From contig NZ_LJSI01000054.1 in NCBI RefSeq assembly GCF_001305295.1, forward strand, positions 62,001 through 126,000: DNA of 64,000 nt, read 5' to 3'. The stretch is from Neptunomonas antarctica. Lineage in GTDB: Bacteria > Pseudomonadota > Gammaproteobacteria > Pseudomonadales > Balneatricaceae. Below, piece after piece: positions 1 through 9,033 of the stretch (position 1 is its first letter; each line of letters opens with the position of its first letter). Under the pieces are notes generated by a model, which worked only from the letters and a program-made list of their open reading frames with translations, was not told where the DNA came from and made no database searches. The translations under genes were made by a program, and so were the position numbers.

Positions 1-534
1 GTATTTAGCAATAAACAATCCTACATTTAAGTACTGATAGTCCCGTTGTTGCTGGGCATCCATTTCGGCAGATAAAGGCGTGGTTCGCATTGCTTGAAAC
101 GGCTCACTAACCACTATCATATTCTGGCGATGGGCGTTCAAGCGGTTTTTAAATCCAGACAGGCCAAATTGGTATTCTTCTGGCGTCGTCACGAAGTCTT
201 TTTCATACTCTTCTTCTGCCATTGGCAAGCATGGAAAAACTTCAAAATTATTCGTGCCATCAATACCACTGTCTCGTAATTCTTCAAGAGCCTGAACTGC
301 CAATAAATCACACCCTTCAGCCATCGCACTCATCAACCAGATAGGCGTTTGTTCACCCAATTTTTTACGCCAGTAAAGAATACAGTCTTTGATAGCGTCC
401 TTAATTTCAACTATTGAGGAATTACCCGTTTGAAGTTGATAAGGATCTCGATGACCAGTGACGCCAATAATAAAGGGAACTGACGCACTAGAGGGCGTTG
501 ATTCTTGTGACAGGTGATCTTGGAGTGCGTGCAC
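1..534 (-). CDS. SLOG-domain protein, 5' part only (cut by window edge)
   Basis: An open frame reads leftwards off the window, 178 codons from a GTG at 534-532; the next in-frame codon class upstream is a stop with no ATG between, and GAGGAAA sits about 7 bases before the GTG. The translation has FIIGVTGHRD at residues about 21-30, then MAEGCDLLAVQAL and CLPMAEEEYEKDF. The order GxTGHRD / AEGxDxLA / LPxxxxxYxxDF is the signature of the bacterial SLOG Rossmann-like domain, which is thought to bind nucleotide-derived ligands. SLOG proteins are often sensors in defence or conflict systems, commonly next to a membrane (SLATT), TIR or other effector. The effector part, if any, lies outside the window. 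The domain call is fairly secure; a defence role is inference. Confidence 0.7.
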   Translation of the reverse strand, partial: MHALQDHLSQESTPSSASVPFIIGVTGHRDPYQLQTGNSSIVEIKDAIKDCILYWRKKLGEQTPIWLMSAMAEGCDLLAVQALEELRDSGIDGTNNFEVFPCLPMAEEEYEKDFVTTPEEYQFGLSGFKNRLNAHRQNMIVVSEPFQAMRTTPLSAEMDAQQQRDYQYLNVGLFIAKY

Positions 535-756
535 TGCACTTTCCTCAATATCAAAAGTGAATTTGAGTCAGTAATTGTTTATAAATAAAACAATAGCCCA
601 GTGCAGAGCGCAAGTCACCTCCTCATTGATCACATAGGATTTTTACGTAATCATGCAACCTTTCACTGCAATAGACGGTTCTTTATTAAAGAAACAGGCT
701 TATCATCCCTGGATTTGAGCGACGCCTAAAACTGTAAACCAGGTTAATAATTCACA

Positions 757-1086
757 TTAATTCATTAATACTTCTAACATTTTTATTATTTTTTCTGTGT
801 TAATTTCACCCATTAGTTCTGGGTTTGAAAGCGCATAAATATAGCCTTCATTGCGTGCGAAATTAATATCATCTCTGCATTCTATAAAGTTTGCCCACTC
901 CTCTAATTCATCTGCCGATATAAAACCGGCGATAAACAGCTGAAGTACATCGGCTAATATTGAATCGGATATTTCTACTAACTCGACGTCGCTATCAAAT
1001 CCAAATTGACATAACGCCGAAAATGCCGGTTCGCGACACTCACCAAATGTGATTATTTGAACGAGTGCTTCAACTCTCTTCATCAT
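757..1086 (-). CDS. Small acidic protein of unknown function
   Basis: A 109-residue acidic soluble protein with no signal peptide or membrane segment. I do not recognise a characterised family. The stretch LQLFIAGFISADELEEWANF followed by IECRDDI is helical and resembles small stand-alone proteins from immunity-gene neighbourhoods, but this is only an impression. It lies between the SLOG-domain gene and another small unknown, all on the minus strand, so the three could belong to an accessory block. The ORF begins with two consecutive Met codons (ATGATG), either of which could be the start. Confidence that it is a real gene is moderate, because its composition is protein-like and it has no competing frame. 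Confidence 0.5.
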   Translation of the reverse strand: MMKRVEALVQIITFGECREPAFSALCQFGFDSDVELVEISDSILADVLQLFIAGFISADELEEWANFIECRDDINFARNEGYIYALSNPELMGEINTEKIIKMLEVLMN

Positions 1087-1134
1087 TCATACTTTTTAAA
1101 TCGCCTGTAAGTTAACCGATACAGTATCCACCTG

Positions 1135-1671
1135 TTAATTAATAAGATGGTCACGCACATCGTTCAGCAATGTAATATGCGGCATTGCTGCCAACACATC
1201 AGAGGACGACGACCAGGGATACGATAATGCTTCCAACCAGGACATTACCGCTGCCTGATCCGTAAAGGAAAGAACAATCATATTGTCTATTACTATGGTT
1301 AAACGGCTCACCAAATTTGAATCGGGCGCTTCAAATATCCACTGATAATCCCCGTATCCTACTCGCGACAGCCCGGACGATTTTTCTGTCATACCGACTA
1401 ACCATCGGCAATTCAGGCTGGTGTTATCTTGCTGTAGCGTATCGGTAAGGCAGATGGTATAGACATTTTCGTATAACGTATGAAAGTCTCTCACTAATGT
1501 TTCGGTTATATTTGGCAAGCCTGACACGATAGGCGGGAAGGAAACATTGGCCGTACTTACCTTCATTTCAAGCGTAGCGTTGTGAGAAAAGACATGATCC
1601 ATTAAATGAGGCTTATGCCCATCTTTTGCCCGTATATATCGACACACTTGTGCCACAAACTGACTATCCAT
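1135..1671 (-). CDS. Uncharacterised NTF2/SnoaL-like protein
   Basis: A 178-residue soluble protein with no signal peptide. The N-terminal part (MDSQFVAQVCRYI, then NATLEMKVSTANVSFPPIVS, RDFHTLYENVYTICL) and the later RWLVGMTEKSSGLSRVGYGD fit a cone-shaped NTF2/SnoaL-like fold, in which a small helical start is followed by curved strands lining a pocket. I recall similar hypothetical proteins in marine gammaproteobacteria but no named function. It is 48 bp upstream of the 109-residue unknown gene, so the two may be co-transcribed. No catalytic residues can be assigned from the sequence. Confidence 0.5.
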   Translation of the reverse strand: MDSQFVAQVCRYIRAKDGHKPHLMDHVFSHNATLEMKVSTANVSFPPIVSGLPNITETLVRDFHTLYENVYTICLTDTLQQDNTSLNCRWLVGMTEKSSGLSRVGYGDYQWIFEAPDSNLVSRLTIVIDNMIVLSFTDQAAVMSWLEALSYPWSSSSDVLAAMPHITLLNDVRDHLIN

Positions 1672-1964
1672 ATTGATTCCCTACATCCAATTCTTTACGG
1701 CGTTTATTGATTCAAGTGACATCAGACTAGTCGATTGCACTTATACATCGAACTTATACACCGCACTTATTCGTTAGCAATGTCCTGAGCAAGGGCTGTT
1801 ATACCCCGATCACTCAAGCAATATCAATGTGATCTTGAACAAGACTGGTTGTTCTGCAAGCTGATACCTATGAAGCAGTACCTGGGAATCAGCAACTATG
1901 AATCAGCGCGTATAAATCAGCTTGGATTATCTGATGTATAATTGTCGCTTTTCCGACTCTATGA

Positions 1965-2705
1965 GTGTTTATGACACAGCGTAAACGTAACAGCTATTTC
2001 CAATGCAAGCAGTTCACTATTGACCAGGGTGACTGCGCGATGAAAGTCACGACCGATGCTTCTCTGTTAGGTGCGTATGTCGATGTATCTCATGCGCAGC
2101 GCATACTCGATATTGGCGCAGGCACAGGATTACTCAGTTTATTTGCCGCGCAGCGATCTTCTGCCTGTATTGATGCGGTGGAACTGGATGTGAAAGCGGC
2201 TGAGCAGGCACGTAAAAACTTTGCTAATAGCCCGTGGCCTGATCGATTATCACTGCTAGAAATGGATATTCGTGACTACGCACCCCAACACCTGCAACGT
2301 TACGATTGTATTATAACCAACCCTCCTTTTTTTACTGACTCAACACCCAACCCTTGTGAGCGCACCGCACTAGCACGACACAATACGCATCTGCCTTTAG
2401 CTGATTTGATGGCGGCCATTAATCAGCTATTAAGTGCCGATGGTCTGGTGTGGATTTTACTACCACTGGCAGAATCAGACACCCTGATTCAACTCGCTGA
2501 ACCACTAGCACTCTATCCACAACAGAGAATGCTAGTGCAAAATAGCAGCCGACACGCGCCTCATCGTGAAATTTTGTCATTAGGCAGAAACCGCACGACA
2601 GTCGCGCACAGTGTTTTTTCGCTTTATAAAGAGCACCCTTTCCATACCCACGCGGCGGCGGCATTATTCGGCCAATACTATACCCGTATGAAAGTCGAAG
2701 AATAA
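1965..2705 (+). CDS. trmN6: tRNA1(Val) (adenine(37)-N6)-methyltransferase
   Basis: Cytoplasmic SAM-dependent enzyme that makes m6A at position 37 of tRNA-Val. The 246 residues match the usual length of TrmN6 (YfiC). Visible motifs are the SAM-binding ILDIGAGTGLLSLFAAQ (about residues 48-64), the acidic VELD at the end of strand 2, and the N6-adenine catalytic tetrad within IITNPPFF (about 117-124). The N-terminal FxCKQFTIDQ...AMKVTTDASLLGAY pattern is typical of the family. The start is either GTG at 1965 or the ATG two codons later at 1971; the sequence does not decide. It stands alone, on the opposite strand to its left neighbour. Confidence 0.85.
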   Translation: MFMTQRKRNSYFQCKQFTIDQGDCAMKVTTDASLLGAYVDVSHAQRILDIGAGTGLLSLFAAQRSSACIDAVELDVKAAEQARKNFANSPWPDRLSLLEMDIRDYAPQHLQRYDCIITNPPFFTDSTPNPCERTALARHNTHLPLADLMAAINQLLSADGLVWILLPLAESDTLIQLAEPLALYPQQRMLVQNSSRHAPHREILSLGRNRTTVAHSVFSLYKEHPFHTHAAAALFGQYYTRMKVEE

Positions 2706-2767
2706 TGTTATAAAAAGCAGTCACTTATCATAAAGAGCCATTAACGCTACAGAATATTTATTGCAGC

Positions 2768-2790
2768 TTTGTCATCATTTATTCACACAC
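2768..2790 (+). promoter_or_regulatory. Weak possible Pho box upstream of phoX
   Basis: TTTGTCAT followed four bases later by a TATTCAC-like heptamer loosely resembles the PhoB direct repeat (two CTGTCAT-type heptamers 11 bases apart). The second half-site matches poorly. I list it because a phosphate-regulated gene starts 100 bases downstream; the sequence alone does not establish it. Confidence 0.2.
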
Positions 2791-2888
2791 TCAGTTTAGC
2801 CTTCCAGTCATTAGTTTTAACCCGCCACTCTTGGCTACTGATTAGCCATTAATGAGCAACCACATTTAACGACTACTGGATATTTGTA

Positions 2889-4793
2889 ATGAAAAAACTC
2901 GAACTTCAGAATGCTGCTAACCCTGTAAACGATGACGAGTCAGAATTTTCTAAAATCATCGAAAGCGGTTTGAGCCGTCGTCGTTTTATGCAAGGTGGTG
3001 CGGCTGCAATGGGACTTTTCCTGGCAGCAAATCCTTTGGCACAAGCCATTGCAGCAGTAACACACCCTGCCAGCAAATTGCTGGGATTTACGGCAATGCC
3101 GATCAGCACCTCCGATGAGTTTCTTGTTCCTGAAGGCTATATTGCTAAACCACTAATCTCATGGGGTGACCCGATTCTTAAAAATGCTCCGGCCTTTGAT
3201 GAATCAGGTATGCAGCCCAGCTCTGCACAAGCAGGCCAGTTTGGTGATAATACCGACGGTATGAGTCTGTTTCCATTGTCCGGTAACCGTGCCCTAATGG
3301 CCGTTAACAATGAGTACACTAACTATCTGCTTCTGTTTGCTCATCAAGGCAATAACCTGACGGCTGATGATGTTAAGAAAGCACAGGCAGCTCATGGTGT
3401 CTCCATCTTTGAAGTAGAATTAAAAGCCGATGGTCACTGGCACTACCTGAAAGACTCTAGCTACAACCGCCGTATTACCGCCAATACCGAAATGGAACTG
3501 ACCGGTGTTGCCGCTGGCCACGCGTTGTTAAAAACCAATGCAGACCCTACCGGTAAAAAAGTACTGGGCACATTTAACAACTGCTCTAATGGTAAAACAC
3601 CTTGGGGAACGTACCTGACATGCGAAGAGAACTTTAACGGTTACTTTGCAGCACCGGGTGCTGAGATGGACACACATCAAAAACGTTATGGTTTGAAAGC
3701 GGATAAGAACAAATATCAGTGGAACACCTTTGATCCGCGTTTTGATATGACTAAAGAGCCGAACGAGCCGCACCGTCATGGCTGGATTGTTGAGATTGAT
3801 CCGATGGACCCAACCTCTACGCCGAAAAAACGTACCGCACTGGGTCGTTTCAAGCATGAAAACGCGGCTGTAACCTTGGCTGATAACGGTCATGTTATCG
3901 TGTATCTGGGTGATGATGAACGCGGCGAACACATTTACAAATTTGTATCTAAAAACCGTTACAACCCTGATGATAAAGCCGCCAACACGGATCTTCTGGA
4001 AGAAGGCACTCTGTTTGTTGCACGTTTTGATGCTGCTGAAGGTGAGCTCAAAGGTAATGGCGAGTGGCTTGAACTGACGCATGGTAAAAATGGATTAACA
4101 GCAGAAAACGGCTTTGACAGCCAGGCTGAAGTCATGATCTATGCACGTGAAGCCGCTACGATTGTCGGCGCTACCACAATGGATCGCCCCGAGTGGATAG
4201 CCGTTCACCCTGACAACAAAACCATCTTCTGCACGCTGACCAACAATAAAAACCGTGGCAATAAAGATAATCAACCTGTTGGTGGCCCTAATCCACGTGC
4301 CGATAACAAATATGGCCAGATACTCCGCTGGATGCCGGAAAAAGGCGATCACACTAGCGATGCATTCAACTGGGATCTGTTTCTGGTCGCGGGTAACCCA
4401 ACAGTACACAGTGATTTTTATGCCGGCAGCGCGAATATCACCGATGAAAACATGTTCAACAGTCCTGATGGCTTAGGCTTTGATGATGCTGGCCGCATGT
4501 GGATTCTTACAGATGGTAAGTATTCGAACGAAGGCGACTATGCCGGCATGGGTAATAACCAAATGCTATGTGCTGACCCTGCTTCAGGTGAAGTACGCCG
4601 CTTTGCTACCGGGCCTATCGCTTGTGAAATTACAGGTCTGACTTTCTCACCCGATCAGCGCAGCATGTTTGTTGGTGTGCAGCATCCGGGTGAAGATAAT
4701 AAACCATCACACTTCCCTGCTGGCGGTAACAGCAAACCCCGTTCTAGCATTATGGTTATTCAACGTGAAGATGGCGGCATTATCGGCGCCTGA
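2889..4793 (+). CDS. phoX: PhoX-type alkaline phosphatase, Tat-exported
   Basis: A 634-residue periplasmic or extracellular phosphomonoesterase of the PhoX (DUF839) family, which uses Ca2+/Fe cofactors rather than Zn and releases phosphate from organic esters. The N-terminus carries a twin-arginine signal, SRRRFMQGG at residues 29-37, then a hydrophobic alanine-rich stretch ending near AQAIAA, so the enzyme is exported folded. Family stretches include LTCEENFNGYF, HGWIVEIDP, GRFKHENAA, YLGDDERGEHIYKFVS and NSPDGLGFDDAGRMWILTDG. Length and order fit full-length marine PhoX. It is monocistronic, with a strong terminator directly after it. PhoB control under phosphate starvation is usual in the family; only a weak site is visible here. 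Confidence 0.9.
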   Translation: MKKLELQNAANPVNDDESEFSKIIESGLSRRRFMQGGAAAMGLFLAANPLAQAIAAVTHPASKLLGFTAMPISTSDEFLVPEGYIAKPLISWGDPILKNAPAFDESGMQPSSAQAGQFGDNTDGMSLFPLSGNRALMAVNNEYTNYLLLFAHQGNNLTADDVKKAQAAHGVSIFEVELKADGHWHYLKDSSYNRRITANTEMELTGVAAGHALLKTNADPTGKKVLGTFNNCSNGKTPWGTYLTCEENFNGYFAAPGAEMDTHQKRYGLKADKNKYQWNTFDPRFDMTKEPNEPHRHGWIVEIDPMDPTSTPKKRTALGRFKHENAAVTLADNGHVIVYLGDDERGEHIYKFVSKNRYNPDDKAANTDLLEEGTLFVARFDAAEGELKGNGEWLELTHGKNGLTAENGFDSQAEVMIYAREAATIVGATTMDRPEWIAVHPDNKTIFCTLTNNKNRGNKDNQPVGGPNPRADNKYGQILRWMPEKGDHTSDAFNWDLFLVAGNPTVHSDFYAGSANITDENMFNSPDGLGFDDAGRMWILTDGKYSNEGDYAGMGNNQMLCADPASGEVRRFATGPIACEITGLTFSPDQRSMFVGVQHPGEDNKPSHFPAGGNSKPRSSIMVIQREDGGIIGA

Positions 4794-4825
4794 TCATCGC
4801 CCCTGATCAACAATAGCATTCTGAT

Positions 4826-4855
4826 AAAAGCCCCTTAAAAAAGGGGCTTTTTTAT
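4826..4855. terminator. Bidirectional Rho-independent terminator
   Basis: Stem AAAAGCCCCTT / AAGGGGCTTTT around a short A loop, with T run on the right and A run on the left. It sits between the convergent phoX and exonuclease genes and can serve both. Confidence 0.85.
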
Positions 4856-4874
4856 ACCAGTTAACTATTTGTTA

Positions 4875-5486
4875 CTAAGAGTGCTCCAAAAGAGCTCGAA
4901 CTGAGTTCTTAGGCGTTTTAGCTATCTTTTGTAGTAGTTTGAAGGGTATTTCCGGAAGTACAGTCTGTTTTTCAATAGTTCTTAACATAGCCTGCCATAG
5001 TTTGGCTGCCATTTCTGAGTCGTATAAGGCTCTGTGAAATGCGCCGTCACTGGGGATATTTGCATACCGCACCAATGTGCCTAGCTTATGGTCTGGTGCA
5101 TGCGGATAGATCCGGCGAGCCACCAGCATTGAACAGGCAAACTGTCCTGAATAGGTGCGTGATATGTTACTTAATTCTGCGTCTAAAAAGCGTTTGTCGA
5201 ATGAAGCATTATGCGCGACCAGATTATAACCGCTAATAAAATCGGCAAATTGAGACATCACCTCTTCGCATGAAGGAGCATGCTTTAACATACTGTTGGT
5301 AATCCCGGTGTAGTCTTCAATAAAACCACTGATACGCTGCCCAGGGTTCATTAACTCCTGAAAGCGCCCGGTTATTTCACCGTTTTCGATACGCACCGCG
5401 CCAATCTCAATAGCACGATCACCCATAGTCGGTGATAAGCCGGTGGTCTCGAAATCCAATACGACGACCGTATCTGCATTGGGCAT
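4875..5486 (-). CDS. DEDDh 3'-5' exonuclease (DnaQ/PolC-like)
   Basis: A 203-residue stand-alone exonuclease domain. Exo I is VVLDFETTGLSP with Asp11 and Glu13; Exo II contains NLVAHNASFDKRFLD; Exo III is FHRALYDSEM with the His and Asp of the DEDDh set, so all metal ligands are present. The family acts as a proofreading subunit or as a repair/RNA-trimming nuclease. This one lacks the C-terminal polymerase-binding region of a long DnaQ and is better called a DnaQ-like exonuclease than the epsilon subunit. It starts 11 bp after the stop of the hydratase gene upstream, so the two are probably co-transcribed, although no functional link is evident. Confidence 0.85.
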   Translation of the reverse strand: MPNADTVVVLDFETTGLSPTMGDRAIEIGAVRIENGEITGRFQELMNPGQRISGFIEDYTGITNSMLKHAPSCEEVMSQFADFISGYNLVAHNASFDKRFLDAELSNISRTYSGQFACSMLVARRIYPHAPDHKLGTLVRYANIPSDGAFHRALYDSEMAAKLWQAMLRTIEKQTVLPEIPFKLLQKIAKTPKNSVRALLEHS

Positions 5487-5497
5487 AGCGGGTTCCT

Positions 5498-6331
5498 TTA
5501 TTCGTGGTTTTTGATTGGGTGCTGAAATGTCGCAGTAATACTGCCTAAATCACCATATGCTAAGGAAAATTCCACATTAGGTTGTACTTCAAATACGCCA
5601 GCGTAGGAGCCGGTAATCACCACCTGCCCTGCTTTGATATCGATACCACGCTGTGATAGAAAATTAACTAACCAAAACAAAGGACGTTGCGGAAACAGAT
5701 GAGGATGTTTACCTGGCATAATTTCAACTGCTGATTCAACTGCTGATTCAACTGCTGACTCAACTGCTGATGGAACGGCTAAAAGAGCGCTTGATTGAGC
5801 AAGCGTGAAATTAATCTCTGACGCTGAAAAAGCCTGAGATAATGTGATTTCTGGCCCGACAAAAACCCCTTGGTTAAACAAACAATCAGCCAGATGCTCA
5901 TAATAGGTGACCTCTTCCGAAGGCACATAACGGTTCTGAATAAGCTCAAGTGCCAGGTGCGCACTCCCTAATGCCGCAGTGATTTCTTCTTCGGTGTAAG
6001 CTTCTTTACGGCTGGGTAGGTCGTGTGCAAATTTAAACGCAATTTCCGGTTCTATCTTACAAACGCCCTCATCCAATTGTATCGGGCACGGAGATTGGTT
6101 AAAAACAGTGCTACCCAGTATAGGTGCCACAATAAAATCATCACCGTTGGGTAATGAACATTTCCAACCACCCAGCGTATCTTCCATTTGATCCAGCATC
6201 GCCTGCTGAATGGCAAATCCATCTTCGATCGTATGTGGCCGCAAATAAGCGTCGTATCTGGCCGATATCTGGTGTGTTATACGCCGCATTAATAATAAAG
6301 CGGCGCTCACCTCGATCAATGATGTTTCCAT
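5498..6331 (-). CDS. 2-keto-4-pentenoate hydratase-like (FAH superfamily) protein
   Basis: A 277-residue cytoplasmic protein of the fumarylacetoacetase-hydrolase fold related to MhpD/DmpE hydratases, which add water to 2-hydroxydienoates in aromatic ring-cleavage pathways. Supporting stretches are GWKCSLPN near residue 55, the metal-site KIEPEIAFKF, ELIQNRY, and the C-terminal GQVVITGSYAGVFEVQPN typical of the family (GxxxxTGSxxG). No aromatic degradation genes are nearby, so the substrate is unknown. An in-frame four-copy SAVE repeat interrupts the surface loop before MPGKHPH, lengthening the protein by about 12-16 residues relative to what I expect. Short spacing places it in one transcript with the exonuclease gene. 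Confidence 0.7.
   Translation of the reverse strand: METSLIEVSAALLLMRRITHQISARYDAYLRPHTIEDGFAIQQAMLDQMEDTLGGWKCSLPNGDDFIVAPILGSTVFNQSPCPIQLDEGVCKIEPEIAFKFAHDLPSRKEAYTEEEITAALGSAHLALELIQNRYVPSEEVTYYEHLADCLFNQGVFVGPEITLSQAFSASEINFTLAQSSALLAVPSAVESAVESAVESAVEIMPGKHPHLFPQRPLFWLVNFLSQRGIDIKAGQVVITGSYAGVFEVQPNVEFSLAYGDLGSITATFQHPIKNHE
5724..5771 (-). repeat. 12-bp coding minisatellite, four copies
   Basis: Four head-to-tail copies of TCAACTGCTGAT (third copy ends in C) lie in frame within the hydratase gene and encode (Ser-Ala-Val-Glu)4. Because the unit is a multiple of three, slippage would change loop length without a frameshift. Confidence 0.9.
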
Positions 6332-6443
6332 TACACACCCTGAAATAATGTTTGTTTTACTGAACGTTTATCGCCTGTATTTCAGACTGACAATCAGCCA
6401 CCTTAACATTAAAAAACGCAAAGGCCATTACTAACGGTGTATG

Positions 6444-7520
6444 TCACGGCGTTTGAGTAACAGGGCCGGTCAAACGCTCAACCATGCTGTTAATGGCCTG
6501 CATTTGTGGCGCATCTTTATGTGCATAGTTAAAGGGTGGCAAATTGTTACTGGTATATCCCCAAAAATCCCAGCATCCGCGCGGATTGATAGTCGATTTT
6601 TTCACCTGCGGGTACAGCACAATCAGATGATTACTATCGGCCACTTCCATATAACCCGTTTGTTCAATGTAGACGGTATTGATAACGGAGATTCCCTGCC
6701 GGCATCCATGTAAAGCAACATGCACACGGCACTGCTCTGTTCTGCATGACTGGGGAATATACACGTAAGCATCGTCATCCATACCCGCTATGGATGATTC
6801 GAAAAACTCCCTTTGATTAAAACGAATAAGGTCACCTTGTGGCACTGCAACCGGCTCGTTTAACTCACCATAGATATGGGTAAGCATTCTCTTTGCCTGC
6901 GGGATATTACAGTTATTGATGTAAGGCGCCTGTGTGACATCACACTCAGAATCATCTGCATCATTGGTAATAAATGCATGGCCTGCATCAACCGTTTTAT
7001 TATAAAAAACCTGATCATCACTCAAGCCAAGTAAATGGTAAAATTCGGAGGTTGAATCAACGACTTTAGTGACGACTGTTTTATCGTTAAGTCCGGAAAA
7101 AATATAGACGTTGTCGTCTTGTAAATTTTCCAGATCATCAATAAGTGCATCATTAGCAGACGTTTTCGCCAGATCCACGAGGTCGCTACCATCAGGGAAA
7201 AATAGAGAAGGACAGATAAACCATGTGTATTTACAAGGGTCCATACAAGTCGTCACTGCATTATAAAGCGGCGACATAAATGAAAAAGTGGATGCACAAT
7301 TCCACGGCCCACCCGCCACGATACCCGCACCGACTAAATTTTTTGAGTAAGCCACATGAAATTGCGCCGCCATAAAGCCACCAGACGATAAACCAGAAAC
7401 GGAGGTTTGATCAGAAAAAGCGTTCATCTCTGGCAACCGTATTTCCTCAGCACTGACTATCTGGGTCATCATGACCATTAACAGTACAATAGAAAATCTG
7501 ATTTTATGTAGCATAGTCAT
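6444..7520 (-). CDS. Secreted PHB-depolymerase-family esterase
   Basis: A 358-residue predicted exported alpha/beta hydrolase. Residues 1-24 form a Sec signal peptide ending VSAEE. The nucleophile elbow is GLSSGGF near residue 45, with the serine in GxSxG context; AGHAF supplies a candidate catalytic His and VALHGCRQG resembles the oxyanion/PHB-depolymerase motif. Several paired cysteines (SECDVTQAPYINNCN, SCRTEQC, GCWDFWGY) fit disulphides in an exported enzyme. Relatives degrade poly(3-hydroxybutyrate) or similar short polyesters; the true substrate cannot be read from sequence. The track start at 7520 is MTMLHK; the second Met (7514) is an equal candidate. It is monocistronic. Confidence 0.75.
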   Translation of the reverse strand: MTMLHKIRFSIVLLMVMMTQIVSAEEIRLPEMNAFSDQTSVSGLSSGGFMAAQFHVAYSKNLVGAGIVAGGPWNCASTFSFMSPLYNAVTTCMDPCKYTWFICPSLFFPDGSDLVDLAKTSANDALIDDLENLQDDNVYIFSGLNDKTVVTKVVDSTSEFYHLLGLSDDQVFYNKTVDAGHAFITNDADDSECDVTQAPYINNCNIPQAKRMLTHIYGELNEPVAVPQGDLIRFNQREFFESSIAGMDDDAYVYIPQSCRTEQCRVHVALHGCRQGISVINTVYIEQTGYMEVADSNHLIVLYPQVKKSTINPRGCWDFWGYTSNNLPPFNYAHKDAPQMQAINSMVERLTGPVTQTP

Positions 7521-7636
7521 TAAGCCTCCTGGCTTTCGATATCATTTTATTGTTCCATAATTTACACATGACAAATCTTAAAGTTAATGTCTTTTTAGTC
7601 GAACTATTTTATGGAATTGTATGGGCATACTCTTCG

Positions 7637-8479
7637 TTACATTAGGTTACGCTGCACCGATTCGAGCGTTTGGCTGATTAAGGTATTGATAGTCATCGGG
7701 CCTACACCACCAGGCACAGGCGTAAGCGCAGATACGCGGGATTCTAACCCTGTTTTTTCGATATCGCCAATACCCCCCTCGTGATAACCGGCATCGATAA
7801 CAACGGCACCATCTTTGATCCATTCGGCCTTGATGAGCTCTGGCTGCCCTACGGCACCAACAACAATATCAGCCTGGCGTACCAGCGTTGCCAAATCGAT
7901 TGTACGGGAGTGGCAGAGAGTAACCGTTGCGTTTGCATTGAGCAGCATAGCGGCCATCGGTTTACCTAAAATAGGGCTACGTCCGACAACAACCGCGTGC
8001 TTCCCTTCAATAACAATATCGTAATGTTTGAGTAGCGTCATAATGCCCGCCGGTGTTGCCGAACCAAATGCGTGTTCTCCCATCGCCATACGGCCAAAGC
8101 CTTGCGTGGTAACACCATCTACATCTTTTTCCAGTGCGATAGCATCAAAACAAGCACGTTCATCAATCTGATCCGGCACCGGGTGCTGCAATAAAATACC
8201 ATTCACTTTGGGATCGTTATTCAGACGGTGGATCTCTGCCAACAGCTCTTCAGTAGAGGTACTGGCAGGCATTGCGATGCTTTGCGATCCCATACCGACA
8301 CGTCCACAGGCGTTTATTTTCATCTGTACATACGTTGCGGAAGAAGGGTCATCACCCACTAGAATGGTAGCCAATGCTGGCTTACGACCACCTTCGCTAA
8401 CCAGCTGATCAATAACAGTTTTTAGCTGCTGCTCGCGGCTTTTAGCTAATACTTTCCCATCCAGAACCAGTGCAGGCAT
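7637..8479 (-). CDS. folD: FolD bifunctional methylene-THF dehydrogenase/cyclohydrolase
   Basis: A 280-residue cytoplasmic enzyme of one-carbon metabolism that interconverts 5,10-methylene-, methenyl- and 10-formyl-tetrahydrofolate with NADP. Family marks are [16 protein letters not shown] with the catalytic lysine, [17 protein letters not shown] near residue 120, the Rossmann segment [18 protein letters not shown], and the C-terminal [14 protein letters not shown]. Length equals that of canonical FolD. The gene is monocistronic on the minus strand, with about 280 bp of AT-rich DNA without other genes upstream. Confidence 0.95.
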   Translation of the reverse strand: MPALVLDGKVLAKSREQQLKTVIDQLVSEGGRKPALATILVGDDPSSATYVQMKINACGRVGMGSQSIAMPASTSTEELLAEIHRLNNDPKVNGILLQHPVPDQIDERACFDAIALEKDVDGVTTQGFGRMAMGEHAFGSATPAGIMTLLKHYDIVIEGKHAVVVGRSPILGKPMAAMLLNANATVTLCHSRTIDLATLVRQADIVVGAVGQPELIKAEWIKDGAVVIDAGYHEGGIGDIEKTGLESRVSALTPVPGGVGPMTINTLISQTLESVQRNLM

Positions 8480-8760
8480 CAGATAACGCTCCTCATTAAC
8501 AATCTAATTAAACCAAACCGCGATTTCATGAAATAACGATGCAGGTAAGATTTAAAATTTTCCCAGAAATAAAAAAATATTAATCACTCCAGAACAAACT
8601 CACGACTATAAAATCATCAGCTCACACCCTGTCACATTTTATAATAAAAAAATGACAGAGTGCGCTAAATAAGACGGATGCTTACTCTATTTAGAATAGA
8701 TATTTGGAATCTCTTTAAAAATCTGCTTAAGCAGCGGCTTAAAAAATAGCGAAAAGCCTG

Positions 8761-9027
8761 CTAGCTGCTTATCTTAGGAAGCTTTTTACTCAGTGTTTTC
8801 GGGTGTTTATCCCAGCGAACCTTGATATCGAACTGCTGCCGGTCTTCCTCTTCAGACGCACTCACTTTTAAGTACAGCAAGCCCTGTGGTTCCAGTGTTA
8901 ACACACCTTTATCGTCACTAAACTCAAGACTGCCTTTACCCAGTCCTTTGGAAATAGCTTTAAGCAGGTCCTGAATATCAGCAGGATCTAACAGGGCTTC
9001 ATGTTTAAACGTGGTTTTGGATTTCAT
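8761..9027 (-). CDS. Amphi-Trp domain protein (GAK system)
   Basis: An 88-residue, highly charged soluble protein whose central part (ISKGLGKGSLEFSDDKGVLTLEPQG... then VRWDKHPK) matches the small amphi-Trp domain I recall from TIGRFAMs, named for an amphipathic strand/Trp pattern. Its function is unknown. It is the last gene of the minus-strand operon starting at 14857 and begins 6 bp after the metallophosphoesterase stop, so it is almost certainly co-translated. In the GAK nomenclature this is the A component. As the only small, non-enzymatic member it is the natural candidate for a substrate or carrier of whatever the kinases and ATP-grasp enzyme modify; that is inference. Confidence 0.75.
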   Translation of the reverse strand: MKSKTTFKHEALLDPADIQDLLKAISKGLGKGSLEFSDDKGVLTLEPQGLLYLKVSASEEEDRQQFDIKVRWDKHPKTLSKKLPKISS

Positions 9028-9033
9028 TACTTA

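Noticed and set aside
3528..4082. 184-codon open frame antisense to phoX
   Set aside because: It lies inside a well-supported PhoX gene, has no family resemblance and reflects codon use of the real gene.
4875..5486. dnaQ (polymerase III epsilon)
   Set aside because: Shorter than DnaQ, lacking its polymerase-binding C-terminus, and not next to rnhA; called a DnaQ-like exonuclease instead.
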